Shown piece by piece: positions 1-6,911 of a DNA stretch of 16,964 nt. This DNA comes from Euryarchaeota archaeon UBA53. GTDB taxonomy: Archaea; Thermoplasmatota; Poseidoniia; Poseidoniales; Poseidoniaceae. The notes under the pieces were generated by a model. The model had not been told where the DNA came from and did not search any database. It was given only the letters and a program-made list of their open reading frames with translations. The position numbers and the translations under genes were made by a program. Numbering within the stretch: the stretch's first letter is position 1; every line of letters begins with the position of its first letter. Location: NCBI GenBank assembly GCA_002507425.1, contig DAZU01000124.1, forward strand, positions 562-17,525, in the 5' to 3' direction.

Positions 1-344
1 CAAGTATGTGCAAGGTCATGTATGTCAAGTAACACCTTTCCTTTGAAATATACTCCGTTTGTATCTGTGTCATTCAGTATCAGAAGGTCAGAATTTATTG
101 TTATATTTTTTAGAAATTTCTTTTTTATAAACCAAGTTTTGATTGGTTCATTGTGTTCGACAATGCCATACCTATGACGAGTAATATTGTAGCCATTTTT
201 AGTATCTTTTTTAGGGAAAATGGATTTCCTGTCCCAAGCATGAATTGTCACGCTGTGCCCCGATTCTACTAGCCATTTCGCGTGTCTTTCAACTCTTGGG
301 TCGGGCGCACAAGCATTGGTAACTACCATTGCTATGTTGGCCAT
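1..344 (-). CDS. Glycosyltransferase, GT4-like N-terminal domain (partial, cut by left edge)
   Basis: An open frame runs on the minus strand from an ATG at 344 to the window edge without a stop (114 codons). The protein begins MANIAMVVTNACAPDPRVER, then HAKWLVESGHSVTIHAWDRK, and later reads KVLLDIHDLAHT. This is the usual start of a GT-B fold, GT4-type glycosyltransferase: a hydrophobic first strand, a DPRVE-type loop before a helix, 'L-x-x-x-G-H-x-V' leading into the second strand, and a 'D-x-H-D-L' strand end. Such enzymes move sugars from nucleotide sugars to lipid, protein or polysaccharide acceptors at the inner face of the membrane. The acceptor cannot be told because the C-terminal donor-binding half is missing. 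It is divergent from gcvPA with 90 bp between the two starts. I see no Shine-Dalgarno motif before the ATG. The family assignment rests on the N-terminal third only. Confidence 0.72.
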   Translation of the reverse strand, partial: MANIAMVVTNACAPDPRVERHAKWLVESGHSVTIHAWDRKSIFPKKDTKNGYNITRHRYGIVEHNEPIKTWFIKKKFLKNITINSDLLILNDTDTNGVYFKGKVLLDIHDLAHT

Positions 345-434
345 GATTGGGCTAAAGGGTCTGACTCATTTGCCTTTCCTATCAAACCAACATTCATCAT
401 GCCTCCGCGCTTGGAGTTAACTAAGGGCGATTAT
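345..434. promoter_or_regulatory. Divergent intergenic region between glycosyltransferase and gcvPA
   Basis: These 90 bp must hold the promoters of both divergent genes if the starts at 344 (minus) and 435 (plus) are right. I find no convincing TATA box or Shine-Dalgarno motif on either strand. The part nearest gcvPA (about 399-417) is locally GC-rich. The call is by position only. Confidence 0.3.
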
Positions 435-1817
435 ATGGTTGACCAATTACCCAATCTCGGGCGCGAAAAAGAGATGTTAGAAGCTATGGGGATGTCATCG
501 ATGGATGACCTATTTGCAGACGTTCCCGAACCTGTAAGAACGGTAGGCGAACTCCCTCTCAGAGGCCCACAAACCGAGGAAGAAATTATCTCGGATGCTC
601 GTCGAATATTGGGCTCTAATGTAGCCCTGGGCGATAGGGTGAGTTTTCTTGGAGCAGGATTAAACCGAAATTACGTCCCAGCGAGCGTGTTTCAGCTAGT
701 TACACGAGGTGAATTCCTAACATCATACACGCCTTATCAGCCTGAAGTAAGCCAGGGTATGCTACAAGCGATGTGGGAGTTTCAAACTCTAATTAGCGAA
801 TTAGTGGGCTTGGAGGTATCAAACCTCTCGGTATACGACAGTTCAACCGCAGCAGCAGAGGCAATAACTTGTGCAGTTCGCGTTCACGACAGGAAAGCTG
901 AGCAAAAAAATACTGTATACATAAGCGAGTTAATTCCTCCTGCAAGAATGTCGGTTATTTACAACTATACTCAAGGTGGAGGAATCACGATTAAGACCCT
1001 AAAGCATAATGATGATGGAACTCTGAATTTAGAATCTCTAGCGGAAGCAAGAGGATCATGTGGTGTGTATCTAGAACAACCAAATCCTTTGGGAATTTTA
1101 GATGGTGGACTGACCAAGGTAAAAGAGATAATCGGAGATAATACAGCGTTCATTCTAGGTGTTGCCCCTGTCAGCCTTGGCATAGTAGAAGCTCCCGGAA
1201 ATTACGGTGTTGACATAGTCATTGGAGAGGGGCAAGCCCTTGGCTCTCCGATTACATATGGTGGACCTCTGTATGGTATATTTGCATGCACCAAGGCATA
1301 TCTGCGCCAGATGCCTGGTAGAATAGTTGGAAAATCGATTGATGTTGATGGGAAGGAAGCTTTTTGCCTAACCCTATCTACAAGAGAACAGCATATCAGG
1401 AGACATAGGGCTACCTCAAATATTTGCACTAATGAAACATTGATTGCATTGATGGGGGCAATGCACATGTCCTTACTTGGACCCGAAGGTCTTCAAAAAC
1501 TCGCAAACAGGAATTTAGCTGCATGTTATCTAGCCAAAGAAAAATTATCTGGTATCCCAACAATCTCACTTCCACACCTAAAAAATTCACATTTCAATGA
1601 ATTTGTCATTGAATTGCCAGGTTTAGCAGCGGACTGTTTAGAATATTTAGACACCCAAGGATTGATTGGAGGTTTCGACCTTTCAACTTGGTATCCAAAG
1701 AAGGGTAATTGGTTACTAGTATCGTTTAGTGATCAGACAAAATCATCTGAAATTGAACTTCTGGCTGCTCATCTTGCAGTGTGGTCAGCATCTCTGGTTA
1801 AGGAGGTCACAGTATGA
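435..1817 (+). CDS. gcvPA: Glycine dehydrogenase (decarboxylating) subunit 1, P-protein alpha half
   Basis: This is the N-terminal-half subunit of the split P-protein of the glycine cleavage system, which decarboxylates glycine and passes the aminomethyl group to lipoyl-GcvH. From the ATG at 435 the product is 460 residues, normal for GcvPA. It opens with NLGREKEMLEAMGMSSMDDL, matching the family's 'E-M-L-x-x-x-G-x-x-S-x-x-D-L-F' start. Other family signatures are SFLGAG, the YTPYQPEVSQG stretch, YGGPLYGIFA, and LSTREQHIRRHRATSNICTN. The frame stays open upstream to 282, but those 51 extra codons do not look like GcvPA and would overlap the glycosyltransferase on the other strand, so I reject that start. 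An ATG at 399 is a weaker alternative. The stop overlaps the gcvPB start (ATGA), so the two subunits should be made together. gcvT, gcvH and lpd are not in the window. Confidence 0.93.
   Translation: MVDQLPNLGREKEMLEAMGMSSMDDLFADVPEPVRTVGELPLRGPQTEEEIISDARRILGSNVALGDRVSFLGAGLNRNYVPASVFQLVTRGEFLTSYTPYQPEVSQGMLQAMWEFQTLISELVGLEVSNLSVYDSSTAAAEAITCAVRVHDRKAEQKNTVYISELIPPARMSVIYNYTQGGGITIKTLKHNDDGTLNLESLAEARGSCGVYLEQPNPLGILDGGLTKVKEIIGDNTAFILGVAPVSLGIVEAPGNYGVDIVIGEGQALGSPITYGGPLYGIFACTKAYLRQMPGRIVGKSIDVDGKEAFCLTLSTREQHIRRHRATSNICTNETLIALMGAMHMSLLGPEGLQKLANRNLAACYLAKEKLSGIPTISLPHLKNSHFNEFVIELPGLAADCLEYLDTQGLIGGFDLSTWYPKKGNWLLVSFSDQTKSSEIELLAAHLAVWSASLVKEVTV
1801..1807 (+). promoter_or_regulatory. 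Ribosome binding site of gcvPB
   Basis: AGGAGGT lies six bases before the gcvPB ATG, inside the end of gcvPA. It is the strongest Shine-Dalgarno motif in the window and fixes the overlapping start, allowing reinitiation by ribosomes ending gcvPA. Confidence 0.8.
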
Positions 1818-3313
1818 GTCACTTATTCGAACACTACGGAGCAAGTGGGCAGGGGTATTCACAGCCAGAACCAATGATTCCCACTGATGATATAAAAATC
1901 CCAGATTCGCTAGTTCGCTCTAACTTACCTAGATGGCCAAGAATTTCTGAGCCAGAAATGGTTAGGCATTACACATGGTTATCCAGCCGTAATTTTGGTA
2001 TAGATACAGGATTTTATCCTCTAGGATCGTGCACTATGAAGCACAATCCAAGAATCAATGAAGTAATCGCTCAATTGCCAGGTATAGCTGATATCCATCC
2101 TCTCCAGCCAGAGCACCACATTCAGGGAACACTTGCGATATTTCACGAAATGCAAGAAATGTTAGGCATTTGTGCGGGTATGGATGCAGTTACCCTACAA
2201 CCTGTTGCGGGAGCTCAAGGCGAATTTACAGCAATCAGATGTATTCAAGAATATTTTAGAAGTAGAGATGAACTGCAAAGAACGAAAGTCATTGTACCTG
2301 ATTCAGCACACGGTACAAATCCTGCAAGTGCATCCATGGCAGGATTTGAAATCGTGGAAATACCAAGCAGAAAAGATGGTAGAATCGATTTGGACGCCCT
2401 GCGATCTGTTGTTGGGGAAGACACTGCCGCAATGATGATTACTAACCCTAACACACTTGGCTTGTTTGAACCAGACATTGCCGAAGCAGCATCGATAGTT
2501 CACGATGCTGGTGGCCAAATGTATTACGACGGTGCTAACTTCAATGCAATTTTAGGCAGAACTTCACCAGGTATCATGGGATTCGATGCTGTTCACTACA
2601 ACCTACACAAAACATTCAGTCAACCTCATGGTGGAGGAGGTCCAGGTTCCGGACCAATAGGTGTTAAATCACATCTTGCTGAGTTCCTACCCGGTCCAGT
2701 CGTTAGAAAAAGGCCGATTTTGCCAGGAGATAAAATTACAGCAGTAAATCACGAATGGTGGTATCATTGGTATGAGCCAGAACATAGTATTGGCAAAGTT
2801 CAACAGTGGCATGGAAATAGTGGTGCTGTGATTAGATGTTGGGCTTATTACCGCAGATACGGAAATCAGCTTAAGACAATGTCCGAGCATGCAGTCCTGA
2901 ATGCTAATTATCTCCGGCACAAGATAATTGAGGAAGCCAAAGAAAAGGGTGTATCAGATTTGTTCTGCGATGGAGCTCCAGTTGATGTTGCAAAACACGA
3001 GTTCACACTATCACTAGCTCCTATGAAGGAAAAAATGGGAATAGGTGCCATGGATGTAGCAAAGGGTCTCCTGGATAAGGGTTACATGGCCCCAACAGTA
3101 TATTTCCCATTAGTCGTTCCTGAGTGTATGATGATTGAACCGACAGAAACAGAATCAAAAGATACTTTAGACGAATTTGCCAAAAAATTTGTAGAGGTTC
3201 TTCAAGAAGATGCTGACACATTACACAATGCACCTGTCACAACAAAGGTAAGAAGAGTAGACGAGGTTTATGCTGCGAGAAACCTAACCTTATCCTATCA
3301 ATTCAGCGAGTAG
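1814..3313 (+). CDS. gcvPB: Glycine dehydrogenase (decarboxylating) subunit 2, P-protein beta half (PLP-binding)
   Basis: This is the C-terminal-half subunit of glycine decarboxylase (499 residues, full length), which carries the pyridoxal phosphate. Near the N-terminus it has GFYPLGSCTMKHNPRINE (residues about 67-83), a GcvPB hallmark. VPDSAHGTNPASA (161-173) and YYDGANFNAILG (237-248) follow. The PLP-binding lysine is K266 in HYNLHKTFSQPHGGG, with the glycine-rich loop GGGGPGSGP at 273-281. It overlaps gcvPA by four bases and has a strong ribosome binding site, as expected for subunits of one heterotetrameric enzyme. The reaction feeds one-carbon units to folate or a related carrier through GcvT. 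Nothing in the sequence is broken or unusual. Confidence 0.96.
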   Translation: MSHLFEHYGASGQGYSQPEPMIPTDDIKIPDSLVRSNLPRWPRISEPEMVRHYTWLSSRNFGIDTGFYPLGSCTMKHNPRINEVIAQLPGIADIHPLQPEHHIQGTLAIFHEMQEMLGICAGMDAVTLQPVAGAQGEFTAIRCIQEYFRSRDELQRTKVIVPDSAHGTNPASASMAGFEIVEIPSRKDGRIDLDALRSVVGEDTAAMMITNPNTLGLFEPDIAEAASIVHDAGGQMYYDGANFNAILGRTSPGIMGFDAVHYNLHKTFSQPHGGGGPGSGPIGVKSHLAEFLPGPVVRKRPILPGDKITAVNHEWWYHWYEPEHSIGKVQQWHGNSGAVIRCWAYYRRYGNQLKTMSEHAVLNANYLRHKIIEEAKEKGVSDLFCDGAPVDVAKHEFTLSLAPMKEKMGIGAMDVAKGLLDKGYMAPTVYFPLVVPECMMIEPTETESKDTLDEFAKKFVEVLQEDADTLHNAPVTTKVRRVDEVYAARNLTLSYQFSE

Positions 3314-3368
3314 ATGTCCTAACCTCAGCAACCAAAGTTTTGAACCCCATAACATAGTGGATTGAATC

Positions 3369-3917
3369 ATGGACTGGGTTGAGGTAAAAACTACCAGTGC
3401 TGGAACAAAAATGCTCTATCCAATGGCATGGTCTATACTTCCAATTGTTGCAGGAATTTTGGTAATGTGGAAATTGGACACAATCTATTCAAGCATTCTT
3501 CTAGCCTTTGGTATGTTTCTGTCCATGATTGCTGTCTGGCTTGGAACAACAATAGTTCCTGGTCGGGTTGATATGTTAGTTCTCCTAGTAACTCCTATCT
3601 TTGCATTATCTCTCTTATTCCAGCCACCAGAAATAGTCCAAGTTACCGCATGTATTGGTGTATGGATTTGGAATTACAGAACAGCTTCATTTCTTTCAAC
3701 CATATCAAGTAAAGCATACCGATGTGAATGGGATCAAAATCGTGATTTGCCGGAAATTAATGGAGCACGGTATTTTCAAAAAAAATGGGCTGAAAGGCCA
3801 CTTTTCCGTGTTGGTAAGAATATAATACGCGGAATAAAACACGAAGGAAAATTCATGCTTGAGGCAGATAGCCCGATTGATTTCATGGATATTCCACATA
3901 TTTTAGAATTAGATTGA
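3369..3917 (+). CDS. Small multi-pass membrane protein, function unknown
   Basis: I do not recognise this 182-residue protein. Hydrophobicity suggests three or four membrane segments: about 17-34 (AWSILPIVAGILVMW), 40-60, 67-86 (DMLVLLVTPIFALSLLF) and a weaker one at 91-108. A soluble tail (about 112-182) follows, rich in basic and aromatic residues. There is no signal peptide cleavage site. The tail contains 'KAYRCEWDQNRDLPE' and ends in acidic, hydrophobic residues. The gene starts 55 bp after gcvPB on the same strand and could be cotranscribed with it, but no functional link is visible. The ATG at 3369 has only a weak GTGG upstream. It converges with the minus-strand operon that ends at 3981. 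Coding status is supported by length and by a consistent membrane-plus-tail architecture. Confidence 0.68.
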   Translation: MDWVEVKTTSAGTKMLYPMAWSILPIVAGILVMWKLDTIYSSILLAFGMFLSMIAVWLGTTIVPGRVDMLVLLVTPIFALSLLFQPPEIVQVTACIGVWIWNYRTASFLSTISSKAYRCEWDQNRDLPEINGARYFQKKWAERPLFRVGKNIIRGIKHEGKFMLEADSPIDFMDIPHILELD

Positions 3918-3940
3918 TTTGTATGTCAAATCTAAACGAA

Positions 3941-3961
3941 TAAAATGGGAAAATCATTTTA
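3941..3961 (+). terminator. Possible hairpin in convergent intergenic region
   Basis: TAAAATG (3941-3947) and its exact reverse complement CATTTTA (3955-3961) flank a 7-base loop in the gap between the two convergent genes. The stem is AT-rich and weak. A second short inverted repeat, GATTTG/CAAATC (3916-3921 and 3927-3932), begins at the stop codon of the membrane protein gene. Either could help end transcription, but neither has a long U-run after it. Confidence 0.25.
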
Positions 3962-3968
3962 CCAATTC

Positions 3969-3975
3969 AAAAAAA
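3969..3975 (-). terminator. T-tract terminator after the minus-strand operon
   Basis: Read on the minus strand, a run of seven T follows the stop codon of the last operon gene by about five bases. Archaeal RNA polymerase ends transcription at short U-runs without needing a hairpin, so this is a plausible end for the 10393-3981 unit. Confidence 0.5.
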
Positions 3976-3980
3976 TCTAA

Positions 3981-5339
3981 TCATTCTTCAGATTCATTCA
4001 ATTTGTAATTCTCATGATACCAAGCTTGTAAGTGTTTTACTCTTTCTTGGGTTAAGCCGTAACTTTTTGCTTGGGCATCCAACATGTTTCTCTCTTTCTG
4101 GTTAATCTTTCCATCTTCGGTTGCTAGTCCATATAATTCTAGGTATGTGGCTTCATCCTTAGTATGGACTTCAGGTAATATTTTGGTAGCAACAGACGAA
4201 AGTATTGCATTAATGGTTTTTCTAGATGTTATTAGTCCAATTCCAATGACAACTGCTCCAAGCCATCCAACGCCGGCTAGGTTTTCCATCAGTTCAGTGC
4301 CAGCAATAAAAGCAACAGCACCAATACCAGCAAATATAGTTCCTGTCAAGGTTTTTCTAAGTTGTTCATCAATTCCTAATACATCCTTCTTCAAAATTGC
4401 ATATGTAAACAATACTCCCATCAAAAACGAACCAAAAATGTTCATGAACACCGTCGCAGAGAGAAGTGCTGGATAAAATAAATTATCTTGAAGAATATCA
4501 TTTACCAATCCTTTCTCTTCTGCATCATAAATCAGGTTAGTAGCGGCAACAACTAATACTGTTGCTCCAACAGTAAAGATTAATTTTACCAAGAATCCAA
4601 ACCTCATAGCTTTCACTTCATCTATGTCTATTATAATATCCGCATTTCCTTCCTTGCCATCCAAACGGTAGAGAAACATCGTCGCTATGAGCATCGAAGT
4701 ACATATCAGCAAAAGGTGAATTGTTTGCAAATTTCCAATCCCAATAACCGATATTGATACAGGGTATATTGGTTCAAGAGACTCTGGACATTCTGTATTA
4801 AACATGAAATCTCCACCCGAATAAGTAGCAGGTCTACCCTCACCAGATTCCGTACATTCAAGGATTGACATGTCTCCAACAGATTCTACCTCTCCACCTA
4901 AAGCGGCCATTAATCCAATCATAAGTAAAAAACCAACAACAGGCACAGACAATATCCATTTTGACTTGTAGAACGAACGAACCTTTTTTGTTAATGGAGT
5001 ATTCAAATAGAAAACAATAATTGAGGCATACAACATAATTCGTATGGTTCCACTCGTGCCTGAGATGTATCTTACATTAAATAAAAAATCAATTGCTTCT
5101 GGAGGGAATGGATAGATTCTGAAAAAATACAGTACGCCAGCACCTATTCCTTCAGTAGCTAGTAACAATGACAAAAACCGGTTTTTTGGATCAGAGGGGC
5201 TGGCTCTGTAAACAAGGAGGGCTAGATAGAGCATCATACCACATGTTAAAATTCCTAATAATGCTATAATGTGAGGTATAGCAAGATTTACCATAGTGTT
5301 TTCATCTAAGTTTGAGATTAATCTGAAATAATACTCCAC
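3981..5339 (-). CDS. Multi-pass membrane sensor-like protein with C-terminal TerB-like domain (paralog A)
   Basis: This 452-residue protein has about nine hydrophobic segments (near 20-43, 55-76, 96-112, 128-148, 205-225, 248-268, 290-314, 331-348, 356-371). A loop of about 55 residues after segment 4 carries two cysteines (C162, C184) that the neighbouring paralog keeps, so a disulfide outside the membrane is likely. The N-terminus, and the KKDVLGIDEQLRKT stretch after segment 7, resemble the membrane part of 7TM-type histidine kinases, but there is no kinase, HAMP or receiver domain. Instead, residues about 387-441 form a soluble helical domain (ILPEVHTKDEATYLELYG, then TEDGKINQKERNML) like TerB-type domains with the 'D-G-x-I-x-x-x-E-R' pattern. 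The start is GTG, with GAGGTG five bases upstream. It is the last gene of the photolyase operon, 14 bp after its paralog. The function is unknown; sensing or signalling is an inference from architecture. Confidence 0.8.
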   Translation of the reverse strand: MEYYFRLISNLDENTMVNLAIPHIIALLGILTCGMMLYLALLVYRASPSDPKNRFLSLLLATEGIGAGVLYFFRIYPFPPEAIDFLFNVRYISGTSGTIRIMLYASIIVFYLNTPLTKKVRSFYKSKWILSVPVVGFLLMIGLMAALGGEVESVGDMSILECTESGEGRPATYSGGDFMFNTECPESLEPIYPVSISVIGIGNLQTIHLLLICTSMLIATMFLYRLDGKEGNADIIIDIDEVKAMRFGFLVKLIFTVGATVLVVAATNLIYDAEEKGLVNDILQDNLFYPALLSATVFMNIFGSFLMGVLFTYAILKKDVLGIDEQLRKTLTGTIFAGIGAVAFIAGTELMENLAGVGWLGAVVIGIGLITSRKTINAILSSVATKILPEVHTKDEATYLELYGLATEDGKINQKERNMLDAQAKSYGLTQERVKHLQAWYHENYKLNESEE

Positions 5340-5344
5340 TTGAA

Positions 5345-5350
5345 CACCTC
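5345..5350 (-). promoter_or_regulatory. Ribosome binding site of membrane paralog A
   Basis: GAGGTG on the minus strand lies five bases before the GTG at 5339. It supports this non-ATG start and serves as the spacing model for the less certain start of paralog B. Confidence 0.65.
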
Positions 5351-5353
5351 AAT

Positions 5354-6889
5354 CTACAATTTCTGCCATTCTTTACCGTTCCACCAAAGCGTGCTACCAT
5401 CCGCCATTCGACACCAATTATTACCCGCTTCATCAGTCCATTGTTGAGCAACAACTGGTTGAGAAAGTAATTGTTGGGTGCTATTGGATACTATTTGTGA
5501 ATCATGGGAATTGGTGTTATTACCCTTGGACGTGTTGTCAGCATTGGATTCTTCATTATTATCGAACCAATCTTCAAGATGAATGACTCGTTTTTCTGAC
5601 AATCCGTATGTTTGCGCTTGTAATTTGAGCATAGTTCGTTCTTTTTCACTTATGTTGCCATCTTTTATTGCCAACTTGTAAAGCTCCAAATAGGCTGATT
5701 CATCCTTTGTATGCACTTCTGGAAGTAATAGGTTTGATACTGATTGAATGGATGTTATGAGTGGTTTGCGTGCAACAATTAATGCAGACCCCATAATCAC
5801 TGCACCTACCCATCCAACACCAGCTACACTCTCCATGATCTCCGTTCCAGCAATGAAGGAAATGGCTCCTATACCTGCGAATATGGTTCCAGTAAAAGTC
5901 TTGCGAAGTTGTTCATCTATTCCTAGAACATCTTGCTTCAGGACTGCATAAGCAAATAACACTCCCATCATAAAAGACCCAAATATGTTCATGAACAATG
6001 TTATTGATTGGAATAAACTAAAGAAGAGATTTTCTTGAATTATGTCACTACCATCTAATTCGTCGCCCTTGAGCATACTGCTTGCAATTAATATCAGCGC
6101 AGTTGCTCCAACTAGGAATATTAGTTTAATTAAAAATCCAAATCTGATCGCTTTAACTTCTCTCGAATCGAAAGAAGAATCTTCAGTAATGGCATCAAGG
6201 TCTATACGGTAGAGACAAATTGTAGAAATTAGTAAGCACAAGGCGGTAGCTGGTACTAAGATAGGTTGCAATTTCCCGATACCAATTTTTGTTATTGACA
6301 ATGGATATACGGGTTCTAGCGATTGTGGACATGTCGTATTGAACATGAAATCACTACCCCCATATGTTTCGTTATTTCCTTCATCAGCGTCAGTGCATTC
6401 AAGAGCATACATATCACCTATGGCTTGAATTTCGCCTCCTAAAATTGTAACAGTGGAAACAAATAGCAGGAATCCTATAATTGGAGTTAACCAAAGTACT
6501 TTTGATGAATATAAAGATCTTATTTTCTTTAGAAATCCACGATCAAGATAGAATGCGACAATCGAGGCATAAAATATGATTCTTATCATGCCAGTAGATC
6601 CACTAACATACCGCACAGAGTAAAGAAAATCTAGAAACTCTATCGGGAAGGGGTATAATCCGAAAAAATTCAATGCGCCTGCGCCAATTCCTTCTGCTGC
6701 AAGTAAAAATGACAAGAACCTATTTTTTGGATTCTTTGGGTCTGCTCGGTAAATCAATACTGCAAGATATAGCATCATCCCACAGGTTAGAAACCCCACC
6801 ACAGCAATTAAGTGCGGGATGGCAAGATTCATCATTGTATTTGTATCGAGATTAGATAAAAGTCTGAGGTAGTAATCCAACTGAATCAT
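5354..6889 (-). CDS. Multi-pass membrane sensor-like protein with TerB-like domain and Trp-rich tail (paralog B)
   Basis: This 511-residue protein is an obvious tandem paralog of the gene downstream. It has the same hydrophobic segments, the same loop cysteines (C165, C187), the same KQDVLGIDEQLRKT stretch and the same TerB-like domain (about 388-442, LLPEVHTKDESAYLELYK). It differs at the end: a polar Asn/Ser/Gln-rich linker (about 443-481) leads to a 28-residue tail (484-511) with WTDEAGNNW, then DGSTLWWNGKEW. The spaced tryptophans suggest a small WW/DUF2510-like beta module. The ATG at 6889 directly abuts its GGGGT motif, too close for a normal ribosome binding site. A TTG three codons in (6880) aligns exactly with the GTG start of paralog A and may be the real start. 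Its role is unknown. The operon position suggests a role linked to light or stress physiology. Confidence 0.8.
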   Translation of the reverse strand: MIQLDYYLRLLSNLDTNTMMNLAIPHLIAVVGFLTCGMMLYLAVLIYRADPKNPKNRFLSFLLAAEGIGAGALNFFGLYPFPIEFLDFLYSVRYVSGSTGMIRIIFYASIVAFYLDRGFLKKIRSLYSSKVLWLTPIIGFLLFVSTVTILGGEIQAIGDMYALECTDADEGNNETYGGSDFMFNTTCPQSLEPVYPLSITKIGIGKLQPILVPATALCLLISTICLYRIDLDAITEDSSFDSREVKAIRFGFLIKLIFLVGATALILIASSMLKGDELDGSDIIQENLFFSLFQSITLFMNIFGSFMMGVLFAYAVLKQDVLGIDEQLRKTFTGTIFAGIGAISFIAGTEIMESVAGVGWVGAVIMGSALIVARKPLITSIQSVSNLLLPEVHTKDESAYLELYKLAIKDGNISEKERTMLKLQAQTYGLSEKRVIHLEDWFDNNEESNADNTSKGNNTNSHDSQIVSNSTQQLLSQPVVAQQWTDEAGNNWCRMADGSTLWWNGKEWQKL

Positions 6890-6911
6890 ACCCCTTTCTT
6901 ATAACCATATT

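Noticed and set aside
2172..2518. Open frames in other phases inside gcvPB
   Set aside because: They are shadows of a well-conserved gene, with no initiation signals.
4084..4476. Open frame of 130 codons on the plus strand
   Set aside because: It lies fully antisense to membrane paralog A, and a similar antisense frame occurs in paralog B (5748-5951), as expected from shared codon patterns in hydrophobic segments. It has no ribosome binding site.
3981..6889. Membrane paralogs as microbial rhodopsins
   Set aside because: The carotenoid genes nearby invite this, but there is no rhodopsin-type last helix with the retinal lysine in a D-x-x-x-K setting. A lysine conserved in both paralogs (K252 in A, K255 in B, in GFLxKLIF) lies near the edge of another helix, and the segment count and C-terminal domain do not fit.
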